This document shows positions 35,107 through 45,155 of a DNA stretch of 64,000 nucleotides, piece by piece. Source of the stretch: an uncultured Lachnospiraceae bacterium (lineage in GTDB: Bacteria > Bacillota > Clostridia > Lachnospirales > Lachnospiraceae). How positions within the stretch are numbered: the stretch's first letter is position 1; every line of letters begins with the position of its first letter. Location: NCBI GenBank assembly GCA_947588995.1, contig CANPZI010000010.1, positions 1 through 64,000 on the forward strand. The letters are read 5' to 3'. The notes beneath the pieces were generated by a model, which was not told the DNA's origin, ran no database searches, and saw only the letters and a program-made list of their open reading frames with translations. The translations under genes were made by a program, and so were the position numbers.

Positions 35107-35135
35107 TTGACGGCATATCTTTATCTTGATAGAAT
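35107..35135 (+). promoter_or_regulatory. Promoter of the sugar ABC-importer operon
   Basis: TTGACG (35107-35112) and TAGAAT (35130-35135) are 17 bp apart. The leader to the lipoprotein start is about 65 bases and contains a short GGAAC/GTTCC dyad. AGGGAGGAAAAAGGT precedes the gene. Confidence 0.8.
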
Positions 35136-35208
35136 AATGGCACGAGGAACGCAATGGTTCCGAGAAACTTCATCATTCTAATTCATTTAATTAAGGGAGG
35201 AAAAAGGT

Positions 35209-36291
35209 ATGAAGAAGAAATTAGCGCTTATGCTGGCAGCCGGCATGACCATGGCTTCCGTAATGGGATGCGGCGGTTCCGGCGATGCGGCTCCTGCGGC
35301 TGCAGACACGGAGACTGAGGCTCCTGCGGCAGCAGACACGGAGACTGAGGCAGAGGCTCCCGCGGACACGGCGGCGGCTGATACAGAGGCAGAGGCTCCG
35401 GCAGCTTCCGGCGAGATGATTAAGGTCGGCATCATCAACAACGACCCCAACGAGTCCGGTTACCGCACGGCGAACGACGCAGACTTAAAGGCAACTTTCT
35501 GCGCAGAGAACGGTTACGATGCATCCTTTGCATACAGCCTGAAGAATGAGGAGCAGATCAATGCGGCGCAGCAGTTCATTCAGGACGGCGTTGACTACCT
35601 GCTTCTGTCCGCGGCGGATACGTCCGGCTGGGATTCCGTACTGCAGGATGCGCAGGCTAACGGCGTAAGGGTTATCCTGTTCGACCGTACCATCGACGCT
35701 GACCCGAGCCTGTACGAGGCATCTATCGTATCCGATATGAGAGCTGAGGGTGACAAGGCGGTTGAGTGGATGAAGAGCCAGAATCTTGACGAGTACAACA
35801 TCATCCACATTCAGGGTGTTATGGGTTCCGCGGCACAGATCGGCCGTTCTGATGCACTTACCGAGACGGCGGCGGCTGAGGGCTGGAACATTATTGTAAG
35901 CCAGACCGCTAACTGGAACGCTGAGGAGGCACAGCAGATCGTACAGTCCGTCATCGACTCCGGCGAGTCTTTCAACGTAATTTACGCTGAGAACGACAAC
36001 ATGGCACAGGGCGCTGTAGCGGCTCTGGATGCTGCAGGCATCACGCACGGTGTAGACGGCGATGTGAAGATCCTCGGTTTCGATACCAACAAGTTTGCTC
36101 TGGAGGAGCTGCTTGCAGGCAACTGGAACTATGACGGACAGTGCAATCCTTTCCAGTCTTCCTACATCGACGACATCATCAAGACGCTGGAGAGCGGCGG
36201 CACGATCTCCGAGAAGACCATCATCATGGATGAGAAAGGCTTTGACGCAGAGACGATTACCCAGGAAGATGTTGACACCTACGGTATCTAA
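35209..36291 (+). CDS. Sugar-binding lipoprotein of the ABC importer
   Basis: The 360-residue protein has a signal peptide with lipobox ASVMGC (Cys about residue 21) and is lipid-anchored outside the cell. A low-complexity Ala/Glu/Thr linker (residues 24-66, with repeated ADTETEAPA units) precedes a type I binding fold (KVGIINNDPNESGYRTANDADL). Its closest pattern is the YtfQ galactofuranose/arabinose-binding group. The gene starts the importer operon and is separated from the ATPase gene by 163 bases, usual for a highly expressed binding protein. Confidence 0.92.
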   Translation: MKKKLALMLAAGMTMASVMGCGGSGDAAPAAADTETEAPAAADTETEAEAPADTAAADTEAEAPAASGEMIKVGIINNDPNESGYRTANDADLKATFCAENGYDASFAYSLKNEEQINAAQQFIQDGVDYLLLSAADTSGWDSVLQDAQANGVRVILFDRTIDADPSLYEASIVSDMRAEGDKAVEWMKSQNLDEYNIIHIQGVMGSAAQIGRSDALTETAAAEGWNIIVSQTANWNAEEAQQIVQSVIDSGESFNVIYAENDNMAQGAVAALDAAGITHGVDGDVKILGFDTNKFALEELLAGNWNYDGQCNPFQSSYIDDIIKTLESGGTISEKTIIMDEKGFDAETITQEDVDTYGI

Positions 36292-36454
36292 TGCGGAATT
36301 AGCCGTATTGATTTAGCGACTGAACAACCGGGCGCGGTGCAGATGATATGATGCGCCGCGCTCTTGTTGTTTTACGCGGTTCGGATAGTCCGCGTGCTGA
36401 GGATTGCTTTGCGATTCTCTTTACAGACATCAAAAGCAGGAGGTGAATTTTGGG

Positions 36455-37975
36455 GTGAGTGATAACGTTATATTGAAGATGCGTAACATTCACAAGCGTT
36501 TCCCCGGCGTGTACGCCCTGCAGGGGGTGGATTTCACGCTGCGCAAGGGAGAAATCCATGCGCTGATGGGAGAGAACGGCGCAGGTAAGTCAACGCTGAT
36601 CAAGGTGTTGACGGGGGTTTATACCAAGGATGAAGGAGAGATCAGCATCGACGATCAGGTCGTGGCGATTCATTCTCCGCAGCAGGCGCAGAATGCAGGC
36701 ATCAGTACCGTGTATCAGGAGATTACGCTCTGCCCGAATCTGTCGGTAGCCGAGAATATGTATATCGGACGTACCGCAGGGATCAGGCAGAACTGGAAGA
36801 AAGTCAATGCGGATGCGGAGAAGATCCTGCAGTCTCTCGATATCCCGGCAAAGGCGACGCAGCAGCTCTCGAGCTGTTCCATTGCGGTGCAGCAGATGGT
36901 TGCCATTGCCCGTGCGGTGGATATGGACTGTAAAGTGCTGATTCTGGATGAGCCGACGTCGTCTCTGGACGAGCAGGAGGTTGAGAAGCTGTTTAAGCTG
37001 ATGCGCGACCTGAAAGCGAGAGGAGTCGGCATTATCTTCGTGACGCACTTCCTCGATCAGGTGTACGAGGTGTGCGACAGGATCACGGTGATGCGGGACG
37101 GCCAGCTGGTCGGCGAGTATGTGATCGAGGATCTGCCGAGAGTGCAGCTTGTCTCAAAGATGCTCGGCAAAGAGCTCGACGACATGGGCGACATCAGCGG
37201 CGAGTACCGTACTTATGAGCACAAGGAAGGCGAGGCACCGGTATTCGAGGCGCAGGGTCTTGCCAGTGACTCTGGCATCAAGCCTTTTGATTTCCATATC
37301 AATAAGGGCGAGGTCAACGGCTTCACCGGTCTGCTGGGTTCGGGACGAAGCGAGTGCGTGCGCGCGATCTTCGGCGCGGACAGGGTGACGCACGGTTCCG
37401 TCAAGATGAACGGCAAGCCCGTAAAGATCACGAAGCCCATCGACGCGATGCGCCACGGTATCGCCTATCTGCCGGAAGACCGTAAAGTGGACGGCATCGT
37501 CGGCGATCTGTCCGTGCGGGATAACCTGATTCTCGCGGCACAGGTGTTAAAAGGATTTATGAAGCCTTTCTCCAAGGCGGAAGCGAATAAATTTGCGGAT
37601 GAATACATCAAGCTGCTGAGCATTAAGACTGCCTCCGCGGATACGCCGATCAAGTCGCTCTCCGGCGGCAACCAGCAGAAGGTCATTGTGGCGAGATGGC
37701 TGCTCGCCCATCCCGAGTATCTGATCCTCGACGAGCCCACGAGAGGTATCGACGTCGGCACGAAGACGGATATTCAGAAGCTGGTGCTGAAGCTCGCATC
37801 GGAAGGTATGGGCGTCACGTTCATCTCCTCCGAGCTGGATGAGATGCTGCGCACCTGCTCGCGTCTGGTGGTTATGCGCGACCTGCATGTGGTCGGCGAG
37901 CTGACGGGAGCGGATATGAACCAGAGTAAAGTCATGAGTACGATTGCAGGAGGTGAGAAGAAGAATGCAGAATAA
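36455..37975 (+). CDS. Sugar ABC importer ATPase (two ATP-binding domains)
   Basis: This 506-residue protein carries two fused ABC domains, as in AraG, MglA and YtfR. Domain 1 has Walker A GENGAGKST and Walker B VLILDEPTSSLD; domain 2 has a degenerate A loop (GLLGSGRSE), the signature LSGGNQQKV and LILDEPTRGIDVG. The start is GTG 36455 eight bases after AGGAGGTGA. It powers uptake through the two permeases that follow, overlapping the first by 11 bp. Confidence 0.94.
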   Translation: MSDNVILKMRNIHKRFPGVYALQGVDFTLRKGEIHALMGENGAGKSTLIKVLTGVYTKDEGEISIDDQVVAIHSPQQAQNAGISTVYQEITLCPNLSVAENMYIGRTAGIRQNWKKVNADAEKILQSLDIPAKATQQLSSCSIAVQQMVAIARAVDMDCKVLILDEPTSSLDEQEVEKLFKLMRDLKARGVGIIFVTHFLDQVYEVCDRITVMRDGQLVGEYVIEDLPRVQLVSKMLGKELDDMGDISGEYRTYEHKEGEAPVFEAQGLASDSGIKPFDFHINKGEVNGFTGLLGSGRSECVRAIFGADRVTHGSVKMNGKPVKITKPIDAMRHGIAYLPEDRKVDGIVGDLSVRDNLILAAQVLKGFMKPFSKAEANKFADEYIKLLSIKTASADTPIKSLSGGNQQKVIVARWLLAHPEYLILDEPTRGIDVGTKTDIQKLVLKLASEGMGVTFISSELDEMLRTCSRLVVMRDLHVVGELTGADMNQSKVMSTIAGGEKKNAE

Positions 37976-39047
37976 GAATAAATCAGGCATCGGCGCCTTT
38001 TTTGGCCGATTGGTGAGGCAGCAGTACTTCATTCCCTTGACGGCATTGGTTCTGCTCGCTCTGTTCAATCTGATCGCTGATCCGGCTTTCTTTAAAATCT
38101 CAATCACCACGAACAGCGCCGGCAACGCGGTGCTGGCGGGGACACCGATCACGATTCTGGACTACGGTTCGGAGCTGGCGATTCTGGCTATCGGTATGAC
38201 GCTGGTCACGGCGGCTTCCAAGGGACAGGATATCAGTGTGGGCGCGGCGGTTGCGATCGCCGGCAGTTTCATCCTGCGGATGTTGTGCGGCGGCGACAGT
38301 TCTTCCAATACGCTGCATATGCCGATTATCTGCGCATTCCTGCTGGGCTGCGTGGTAGCGATGCTTTTTGGCGCTTTCAACGGCGTGCTGGTGGCGTTCT
38401 TTAAGATACAGCCGATGATTGCGACGCTGATTCTGTACACGGCAGGGCGTTCCATCGCGGCGTGGTTCAACAACAATGAACTGCCGATTATCAAGGACGC
38501 GGCGTTTTCCTATATCGGCGGTTTCATTCCGGGGGTTCCGATCCCGACGCCGTTCTTTATCGCGGTGATCTGTGTGATCGTGATTACGCTTGTGCTGAAA
38601 TTTACGAATCTGCGGCTGTATACTGAAGCGGTAGGTATCAACGAGAACTCCGCCCGCTTAAACGGCTTAAATCCCGCGGCGATCAAGATCCTGTCCTTTG
38701 TGATTCTGGGTCTGTGCGTGGCGGTGGTAGGTCTGATCAAGGTGAGCCGCGTATCTTCCATCAACTACTCGGTTATCGCCAAGGATATCGAGATGGACGC
38801 GATCCTTGCGGTGGCGCTGGGCGGCAACTCCTTAAGCGGCGGCAAGTTCAATATGGCGACATCGATCATGGGCGCTTATATCATCCAGTTCCTGACGCAG
38901 ACGCTGTATAAGTACAAGGTGCCTTCCGAAGCGCTTCCGGCGTACAAGGCAGTGGTCGTTATCCTGCTGGTTGTGATGAGTGCGCCGACCGTGAGGGAAT
39001 ACCTCTCCAATCTGGTGAAGAAAGCTAAAGTAAAGGAGGCTGCTTAG
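37965..39047 (+). CDS. Sugar ABC importer permease 1 (YtfT-like)
   Basis: The 360-residue membrane protein of the AraH/RbsC family has about eight to ten membrane helices, the block ILAIGMTLVTAASKGQDISVGA, and an EAVGINENSARLNGLNP loop that contacts the ATPase. The ATG at 37965 overlaps the ATPase gene. Two different permease genes with one ATPase recall the YtfQRT-YjfF galactofuranose system. Confidence 0.92.
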   Translation: MQNKNKSGIGAFFGRLVRQQYFIPLTALVLLALFNLIADPAFFKISITTNSAGNAVLAGTPITILDYGSELAILAIGMTLVTAASKGQDISVGAAVAIAGSFILRMLCGGDSSSNTLHMPIICAFLLGCVVAMLFGAFNGVLVAFFKIQPMIATLILYTAGRSIAAWFNNNELPIIKDAAFSYIGGFIPGVPIPTPFFIAVICVIVITLVLKFTNLRLYTEAVGINENSARLNGLNPAAIKILSFVILGLCVAVVGLIKVSRVSSINYSVIAKDIEMDAILAVALGGNSLSGGKFNMATSIMGAYIIQFLTQTLYKYKVPSEALPAYKAVVVILLVVMSAPTVREYLSNLVKKAKVKEAA

Positions 39048-39048
39048 T

Positions 39049-40095
39049 ATGTCAAAGAAGAATTCTTCCGCGCCGTTCGGCGGGCTGCGCGGCAAACTGA
39101 ACAACATGACGGATACTAATATGCTCCTTACGATCACGATCATAGCGTTTTTCCTGATGTATTTGGGAGCGATGATCTTCTTAAAGGGCGGCTTTCTGCG
39201 GACACAGACCTTCTTCAATATCCTGAATGCCAATGCGGCGCTGATCGTCTTATCCTGCGGCCTGAGTCTGGTCATGATCACGGGCAGCATCGATATTTCG
39301 GTGGGCGGCGTCACGGCGCTTATCACAATGTGCTGCGCGGTCTATCTGGATAATATGGGCGGCAATGTGGCCGTTTCGGTGTTGATCGCACTGGCGATCG
39401 GCCTGGCGTTCGGCGCATTCCAGGGCGCGCTTGTGGCTTTCCTGGACATCCAGCCGTTTATCGTGACACTGGCCGGTATGTTCTTTGCCAAGGGCATGAC
39501 GACGATCGTCAACGCGAATCCGTTCAACGTGTCCAACGAGAGTTTTACGGCGCTTAAGAATACCCGTATCACGGTGCCCGGCATGGGCTTTGTCAACGCG
39601 AAAGGGATCTATGTGGATGCCTATGTGGAGATTGGCGTGATCGTGGCGCTCCTCGTGGTGATCGTCATGTTCTGTATGCTCAGGTGGACGAAGCTCGGCC
39701 GCGCGTTCTATGCGGTCGGCGGCAATGTGCAGAGTGCGCTGATGCTGGGCATCAACGTGAAGAAGACAAAGTTCCTCGCGCACCTGCTCTGCGGTCTTCT
39801 GTCAGGTATCGGCGGTTATGTGTATTTCCTGCACTCCGGCAACGGCGCCGTGACCAATGCGGCGGGCGCGGAGATGAATGCGATTGCCTCCTCCATCATC
39901 GGCGGTACGATGCTGACGGGCGGCGTCGGCAATATCATTGGTACCTTCTTCGGTGTATTGTCTTTCAGCACGATCCAGAACATCGTCACCTCGGCCGGAC
40001 TGGACGAGGCATGGTGGACGGGTATCACCAAGGCAGTTATCCTCTGCCTGTTCCTGGTGATCCAGAGTATCGTGATGTCGCGTAAGAAAAAATAA
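39049..40095 (+). CDS. Sugar ABC importer permease 2 (YjfF-like)
   Basis: The 348-residue membrane protein belongs to the same permease family. It has LSCGLSLVMITGSIDISVGGV, LVAFLDIQPFIVTLAGMFFAKG and YAVGGNVQSALMLGINVKKTK. It starts one base after permease 1 and closes the importer operon before a terminator. The likely substrate is L-arabinose from the neighbouring pathway; arabinofuranose or galactofuranose is also possible. Confidence 0.92.
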   Translation: MSKKNSSAPFGGLRGKLNNMTDTNMLLTITIIAFFLMYLGAMIFLKGGFLRTQTFFNILNANAALIVLSCGLSLVMITGSIDISVGGVTALITMCCAVYLDNMGGNVAVSVLIALAIGLAFGAFQGALVAFLDIQPFIVTLAGMFFAKGMTTIVNANPFNVSNESFTALKNTRITVPGMGFVNAKGIYVDAYVEIGVIVALLVVIVMFCMLRWTKLGRAFYAVGGNVQSALMLGINVKKTKFLAHLLCGLLSGIGGYVYFLHSGNGAVTNAAGAEMNAIASSIIGGTMLTGGVGNIIGTFFGVLSFSTIQNIVTSAGLDEAWWTGITKAVILCLFLVIQSIVMSRKKK

Positions 40096-40111
40096 CAGCA
40101 TAGGAAGAAAA

Positions 40112-40161
40112 GCGGGCTGTGATACCGGGATTTTTGTCGGTGTAGCAGCCCTGCCCTTTTT
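40112..40161 (+). terminator. Terminator of the importer operon
   Basis: GGGCTG (40114-40119) pairs with CAGCCC (40146-40151) around a loop that itself pairs partly (ACCG/CGGT), followed by TGCCC and TTTTT. Confidence 0.7.
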
Positions 40162-40211
40162 ATGGCGATAATTTTTTCCTCTTTTTTGCAGGAAAGGCTT
40201 TCTATTTTATT

Positions 40212-40227
40212 TACATTCATGTATAAT
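40212..40227 (+). promoter_or_regulatory. araA promoter -10 box with overlapping dyad
   Basis: A perfect TATAAT (40222-40227) lies 41 bases before the araA ATG; the -35 box is poor (TTTCTA at 40199-40204, 17 bp away). An inverted repeat TACAT-TC-ATGTA (40212-40223) runs into the -10 box and could bind AraR. The araA site is CGGAGG. Confidence 0.6.
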
Positions 40228-40268
40228 ATTTTAGTAATAAATAAAATATATTACGATCGGAGGTTACT

Positions 40269-41765
40269 ATGCAGGCAAAAAACTATAAGTTCTGGTTTTG
40301 TACCGGATCGCAGGATTTATACGGGGATGAGTGTCTTAAGAAAGTGGCGGATCACTCGGCGAAGATTGTGGAGGGACTGAACGCCTCAGGCAATCTTCCT
40401 TTTGAGGTAGTGTTAAAGCCGACGCTCATCAGCCAGGCGTCCATCAGACAGACGTTCAACGAGGCGAACAGTGATCCCGGCTGTGCGGGCGTGATTACAT
40501 GGATGCACACATTCTCCCCCGCAAAGATGTGGATTCTGGGGCTGAAAGAGTTTCGCAAACCACTGTGCCATCTGCACACGCAGTTCAACGAAGAACTGCC
40601 CTATGACACGATCGATATGGACTTCATGAATGAAAACCAGTCCGCGCACGGCGACAGAGAGTACGGGCACATCGTGAGCCGCATGGGGATCGAGCGCAAG
40701 ATTATCGTGGGACACTGGGCGGATCCCCGCGTACAGAGGCAGATCGGCAGCTGGATGCGGACGGCGCTCGGCGTCGTGGAGTCCTCTCACCTGCGCGTCT
40801 GCCGTTTCGGCGACAATATGAACAACGTAGCGGTCACCGAGGGCGACAAGGTGGAGGCGCAGATCAAATTCGGCTGGGAGATCGATCATTACTGTGTCAA
40901 CGATCTGGTAGAGTATGTGGACGCCGTGCCGCAGGGTGATGTGGATGCGCTGACGGATGAGTATTACAGTAAGTATAAGATCATCGATGACGGCAGGGAC
41001 GCGGACGAGTTCAGAAGACATGTGGCGGTGCAGGCGAGACAGGAGATCGGCATCGAGAAGTTCCTGACGGAGAACGACTATCATGCCGTGGTCACACATT
41101 TCGGTATGCTCGGTGGTCTGAAACAGCTTCCCGGATTGGCGATTCAGAGATTGATGGAAAAAGGTTACGGTTTCGGCGCGGAGGGTGACTGGAAAGTTGC
41201 CGCCATGGTGCGTCTGATGAAATTGATGACGGCGGGTATGGAGGGCGCGAAAGGTACGTCCATGATGGAGGACTACACCTACAATCTCGTGCCCGGCAAG
41301 GAAGGGATCCTGCAGGCGCACATGCTGGAAGTATGCCCGTCCGTGGCGGACGGTGAGATCGGCATCCGGGTATGCCCGCTCTCCATGGGCAACAGGGAAG
41401 ACCCCGCACGCCTTGTCTTTACCTCGAAAGAGGGGCCGGCGGTGGCTTGCTCCCTGATTGATCTGGGAACACGGTTCAGACTGCTCATCAATGCGGTTGA
41501 CTGTAAGAAAGTGGAGAAGCCCATGCCGAAGCTGCCGGTGGGCACGGCATTCTGGACGCCCCAGCCCAACCTGGAGATCGGTGCTGCGGCTTGGATTCTG
41601 GCGGGCGGCGCGCATCACACGGCATTCTCCTATGATCTGACGGTAGATCAGATGGTCGACTGGGCGGCTGCTATGGGCATTGAGAGCGTGGTCATCGACA
41701 AGGATACGACAATCCGGAATTTCAAGAATGAACTGCGATGGAACGAGGCGGCATTTGGCGCCTGA
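40269..41765 (+). CDS. araA: L-arabinose isomerase
   Basis: This 498-residue enzyme converts L-arabinose to L-ribulose with Mn2+. The length matches the family. The N-terminus YKFWFCTGSQDLYG is typical. Metal and catalytic residues are visible in FGAEGDWKVAAM, SMMEDYTYNL, AHMLEVCPS and AGGAHHTAFS. It heads the catabolic genes and has its own promoter behind the importer terminator. Confidence 0.97.
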   Translation: MQAKNYKFWFCTGSQDLYGDECLKKVADHSAKIVEGLNASGNLPFEVVLKPTLISQASIRQTFNEANSDPGCAGVITWMHTFSPAKMWILGLKEFRKPLCHLHTQFNEELPYDTIDMDFMNENQSAHGDREYGHIVSRMGIERKIIVGHWADPRVQRQIGSWMRTALGVVESSHLRVCRFGDNMNNVAVTEGDKVEAQIKFGWEIDHYCVNDLVEYVDAVPQGDVDALTDEYYSKYKIIDDGRDADEFRRHVAVQARQEIGIEKFLTENDYHAVVTHFGMLGGLKQLPGLAIQRLMEKGYGFGAEGDWKVAAMVRLMKLMTAGMEGAKGTSMMEDYTYNLVPGKEGILQAHMLEVCPSVADGEIGIRVCPLSMGNREDPARLVFTSKEGPAVACSLIDLGTRFRLLINAVDCKKVEKPMPKLPVGTAFWTPQPNLEIGAAAWILAGGAHHTAFSYDLTVDQMVDWAAAMGIESVVIDKDTTIRNFKNELRWNEAAFGA

Positions 41766-41824
41766 GCGGACAGCATAAGGCCGGCAGGTTCAGGCGGAGA
41801 GATTGATAGAAGAGGAGGATTATC

Positions 41825-43414
41825 ATGGGAGCAAAAGAATGTATTGCAGGCGGCAGGGCGGTGCTGGGCATTGAGTTCGGTTCCACCAGGATCAAGGCGG
41901 TGCTGACGGATGAGGACAACAAACCGATCGCATCAGGCGCGCATGACTGGGAGAACAGGCTGGAGAACGGCATCTGGACCTACAGTCTCGACGACATCTG
42001 GACGGGGCTGCAGGACTGCTACCGCAGACTGGCGGAGGACGTGCAGGCGCAGTACGGCGAGAAACTCGTGAAGCTTGGCGCGATCGGTTTCAGCGCCATG
42101 ATGCACGGCTACATGGCTTTTAATGACAAAGGTGAACTGATGGTGCCTTTCCGCACCTGGAGAAACACGATCACCGAGGAAGCGTCGGAGAAACTGACGA
42201 AGCTGTTCAATTACCATATTCCGCAGCGGTGGACCATCGCCCATCTCTGCCAGGCAATCTTAAACGGTGAGGAGCATGTGGCGGATCTGAAGTTTGTGAT
42301 TACGCTGGCCGGCTATATCCACTGGCAGCTGACGGGGGAGAAGATCGTCGGCGTAGGCGAGGCCTCCGGCATGTTCCCCATCGATATTGCCACGGGACAG
42401 TTCAACGGGAAGATGATTGATCAGTTCGACGCGGCGTTTGCGGACAAAGGATTTTCCTGGAAACTGAGAGACATACTTCCCGCGGTCTATACGGCGGGAC
42501 AGCAGGCGGGCGCGCTGACGGCGGAGGGAGCGAAGCTGCTCGATCCCACCGGTACACTGCAGCCGGGGATTCCGCTCTGTCCGCCGGAGGGTGACGCCGG
42601 CACAGGCATGGCGGCGACCAACAGCGTGGCGAAGCGCACCGGCAACGTGTCGGCCGGAACCAGTGTGTTCGGCATGATTGTGCTGGAAAAAGAACTGTCC
42701 AAAGTGTATGACGCCATCGATCTGGTGACCACGCCGGACGGCAGTCTGGTGGCTATGGTGCACTGCAACAACTGCACCTCGGACCTGAATGCCTGGGTAA
42801 ACCTGTTCAGAGAGTATTCCGAGCTGATGGGCATGAAAGTAGATATGAACGAACTGTACGGCAGTCTTTATCGCAAGGCATTGGAGGGAGACGACGACTG
42901 CGGCGGGCTTCTTGCCTACAACTATTTTTCGGGCGAGCATGTGACGGGCTTCAATGAGGGACGGCCGCTGTTTGTCCGCACCCCCGATGCGAAGTTTACT
43001 CTGGCAAACTTCATGAGGGTGCATCTGTTTACATCGCTCGGCGCATTAAAAACCGGGCTTGATATCCTGCTGCAGGAGGAGGGCGTGCAGGTGGACGAGA
43101 TCCTCGGCCACGGCGGACTGTTCAAGACCAAAGGCGTGGGGCAGAGTATTCTCGCGGCGGCTATCGACGCGCCGGTCAGCGTAATGGAGACGGCAGGCGA
43201 GGGCGGCGCGTGGGGCATTGCGCTTCTGGCCTCCTATATGATCCACAAGAGTGCGGACGAGAGTCTGGCGGCTTTTCTGGACAGCAAGGTGTTCGCCGGG
43301 CAGAAAGGCGAGAAGCTGGCGCCGAAAGCTGCCGATGTGGAGGGATTCAACAAGTTCATGAAGCGCTACAGCGCGGGACTTGCCGTCGAGAGAGCGGCGG
43401 TTGAGAACATATAG
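41825..43414 (+). CDS. araB: FGGY-family sugar kinase (ribulokinase role)
   Basis: The 529-residue kinase shows FGGY features: [18 protein letters not shown] at the N-terminus, [13 protein letters not shown], and the catalytic Asp in [10 protein letters not shown] followed by [10 protein letters not shown]. The C-terminal ATP-binding domain contains [13 protein letters not shown]. Position between araA and araD points to L-ribulose phosphorylation. The sequence resembles xylulokinase-like FGGY enzymes of Clostridia more than classical AraB, so the symbol rests on context. Confidence 0.85.
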   Translation: MGAKECIAGGRAVLGIEFGSTRIKAVLTDEDNKPIASGAHDWENRLENGIWTYSLDDIWTGLQDCYRRLAEDVQAQYGEKLVKLGAIGFSAMMHGYMAFNDKGELMVPFRTWRNTITEEASEKLTKLFNYHIPQRWTIAHLCQAILNGEEHVADLKFVITLAGYIHWQLTGEKIVGVGEASGMFPIDIATGQFNGKMIDQFDAAFADKGFSWKLRDILPAVYTAGQQAGALTAEGAKLLDPTGTLQPGIPLCPPEGDAGTGMAATNSVAKRTGNVSAGTSVFGMIVLEKELSKVYDAIDLVTTPDGSLVAMVHCNNCTSDLNAWVNLFREYSELMGMKVDMNELYGSLYRKALEGDDDCGGLLAYNYFSGEHVTGFNEGRPLFVRTPDAKFTLANFMRVHLFTSLGALKTGLDILLQEEGVQVDEILGHGGLFKTKGVGQSILAAAIDAPVSVMETAGEGGAWGIALLASYMIHKSADESLAAFLDSKVFAGQKGEKLAPKAADVEGFNKFMKRYSAGLAVERAAVENI

Positions 43415-43496
43415 ACCGATAGAGCAGAGGGAGGGCTGCCCGAAAGCGGACGCAGCTCTTCCCGACGAATCTGTTGCGGGAGAGGAGAGGAAGGAC

Positions 43497-44195
43497 ATGT
43501 TGGAAGAATTGAAAAAGCGCGTTTACGAGGCGAATATGCTTCTGCCAAAGTACGGGCTGGTCACGTTTACCTGGGGAAATGTCAGTGAGATCGACAGAGA
43601 GAGCGGCATCTTTGCCATCAAGCCGAGCGGCGTCGATTACGACAAGCTGACGCCGGACGACATGGTGCTGATGGATCTGGACGGCAACAAGGTGGAGGGA
43701 CGCTACAATCCCTCCTCGGATACGGCGACGCACCTGGAGTTATATAAGGCGTTTGCGGCAGTTGGAGGCGTGGTGCATACACACTCTCCCTACGCCACGA
43801 GCTGGGCGCAGGCGGGCCGGAGTATTCCCTGCTACGGCACGACGCATGCGGATTATTTCTACGGAGAGATTCCCTGCCTGAGATGTCTGAACGCGGACGA
43901 GATTGAGGAGGCCTACGAGAAAAACACGGGACTTCTGATCGTCGGTGAATTTGGGCGCATGGGCAAGGATCCGGAGGCCGTTCCGGCGGCGCTGTGCAAG
44001 AATCACGGGCCTTTCGCCTGGGGTAAGGATGCCCACGAGGCGGTGCACAATGCGGTTGTGCTCGAGGAGGTGGCGAAGATGGCTTACCGGGCGGAGACGA
44101 TCAACCCGAAGGTCCAGCCTGCGCCGCAGGAGCTGCAGGATAAGCACTATTACAGGAAGCACGGCGCGAACGCCTATTACGGGCAGGGTAAGTAA
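43497..44195 (+). CDS. araD: L-ribulose-5-phosphate 4-epimerase
   Basis: The 232-residue class II aldolase-like enzyme interconverts L-ribulose-5-P and D-xylulose-5-P. The length equals that of AraD. It shows [21 protein letters not shown], the zinc-site [13 protein letters not shown] and KNHGPFAWG. The ATG at 43497 has GGAAGG just upstream; an in-frame start at 43380 would overlap the kinase gene. Confidence 0.95.
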   Translation: MLEELKKRVYEANMLLPKYGLVTFTWGNVSEIDRESGIFAIKPSGVDYDKLTPDDMVLMDLDGNKVEGRYNPSSDTATHLELYKAFAAVGGVVHTHSPYATSWAQAGRSIPCYGTTHADYFYGEIPCLRCLNADEIEEAYEKNTGLLIVGEFGRMGKDPEAVPAALCKNHGPFAWGKDAHEAVHNAVVLEEVAKMAYRAETINPKVQPAPQELQDKHYYRKHGANAYYGQGK

Positions 44196-44315
44196 GACAT
44201 GGCGCCATAGGCGCAAAACAGCAAGATCACACAACGCGGGAAGCAAAAATTTGGTAGTGGCGGCGCAGAAATTGTGTTATTCTTGAGAAAAGAAAAAATC
44301 AGATGGAGGTTGGCG

Positions 44316-45155
44316 ATGAACAAGTTAGAGTTACAGAAAACAGCGAATGAAGTCCGCAAGGGCATCGTGGCGGCAGTGCACGGCGCCAAGGCGGGACATC
44401 CGGGCGGATCGCTGTCCGCTGCGGACATTTTTACCTATCTCTACTTCGAGGAGATGAATATCGATCCGAAGAATCCGAAGAAAGAGGACAGGGACCGCTT
44501 CGTGCTGTCCAAGGGACACACGGCGCCGGGGCTGTATTCCGTGCTGGCGAACAGGGGCTATTTTCCGGTGGAGGATCTGCCGACGCTCAGACATCTCGGC
44601 TCCTATCTGCAGGGGCATCCCTGTATGCAGGAGACACCGGGCGTAGATATGTCGTCGGGTTCTCTCGGACAGGGCATCTCCGCGGCGGTAGGCATGGCGC
44701 TGGCCGGCAAGATGGACAATAAGAGCTACAGGGTATATACGCTGTTGGGCGACGGCGAGCTGGAGGAAGGCCAGGTGTGGGAGGCATCCATGTTCGCGGG
44801 GCACAGGAAGCTGGATAATCTCGTGGTGATCGTGGACAATAACGGTCTGCAGATCGACGGCAGCATCGACGACGTGTGCTCTCCGAATCCGATCGACAAG
44901 AAATTCGAGGCGTTTAACTTCCATGTCATCAAGATCGACGGCAATGATTTCGATCAGCTTGACGCGGCTTTCAAGGAGGCGCGGGCGACCAAGGGTATGC
45001 CGACGGCTATCATCTGCAAGACCCTCAAGGGCAAGGGCGTATCGTTCATGGAGGGCAATGTAGACTGGCACGGCAAGGCGCCCAACGACGAGCAGTTTGC
45101 GGTTGCGATGGCAGATCTGGAGAAGATCAGTGAAGAATTGGGAGGTGCGAACTAA
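44316..45155 (+). CDS. Transketolase, N-terminal subunit
   Basis: This 279-residue protein is the thiamine-diphosphate-binding half of transketolase. It has HGAKAGHPGGSLSAADIFTYLYF, SKGHTAPGLYS, LGQGISAAVGMA and the cofactor motif GDGELEEGQVWE...VDNNGLQIDG. With the C-terminal subunit it moves two-carbon units between pentose phosphates. Split transketolases are common in Clostridia. The stop overlaps the next ATG by one base. Confidence 0.95.
   Translation: MNKLELQKTANEVRKGIVAAVHGAKAGHPGGSLSAADIFTYLYFEEMNIDPKNPKKEDRDRFVLSKGHTAPGLYSVLANRGYFPVEDLPTLRHLGSYLQGHPCMQETPGVDMSSGSLGQGISAAVGMALAGKMDNKSYRVYTLLGDGELEEGQVWEASMFAGHRKLDNLVVIVDNNGLQIDGSIDDVCSPNPIDKKFEAFNFHVIKIDGNDFDQLDAAFKEARATKGMPTAIICKTLKGKGVSFMEGNVDWHGKAPNDEQFAVAMADLEKISEELGGAN

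Noticed and set aside
35187..35450. Low-complexity repeat in the transport lipoprotein as a tandem DNA repeat element
   Set aside because: It is the coding sequence of an Ala/Glu/Thr linker after the lipid-anchored Cys, common in clostridial binding proteins.
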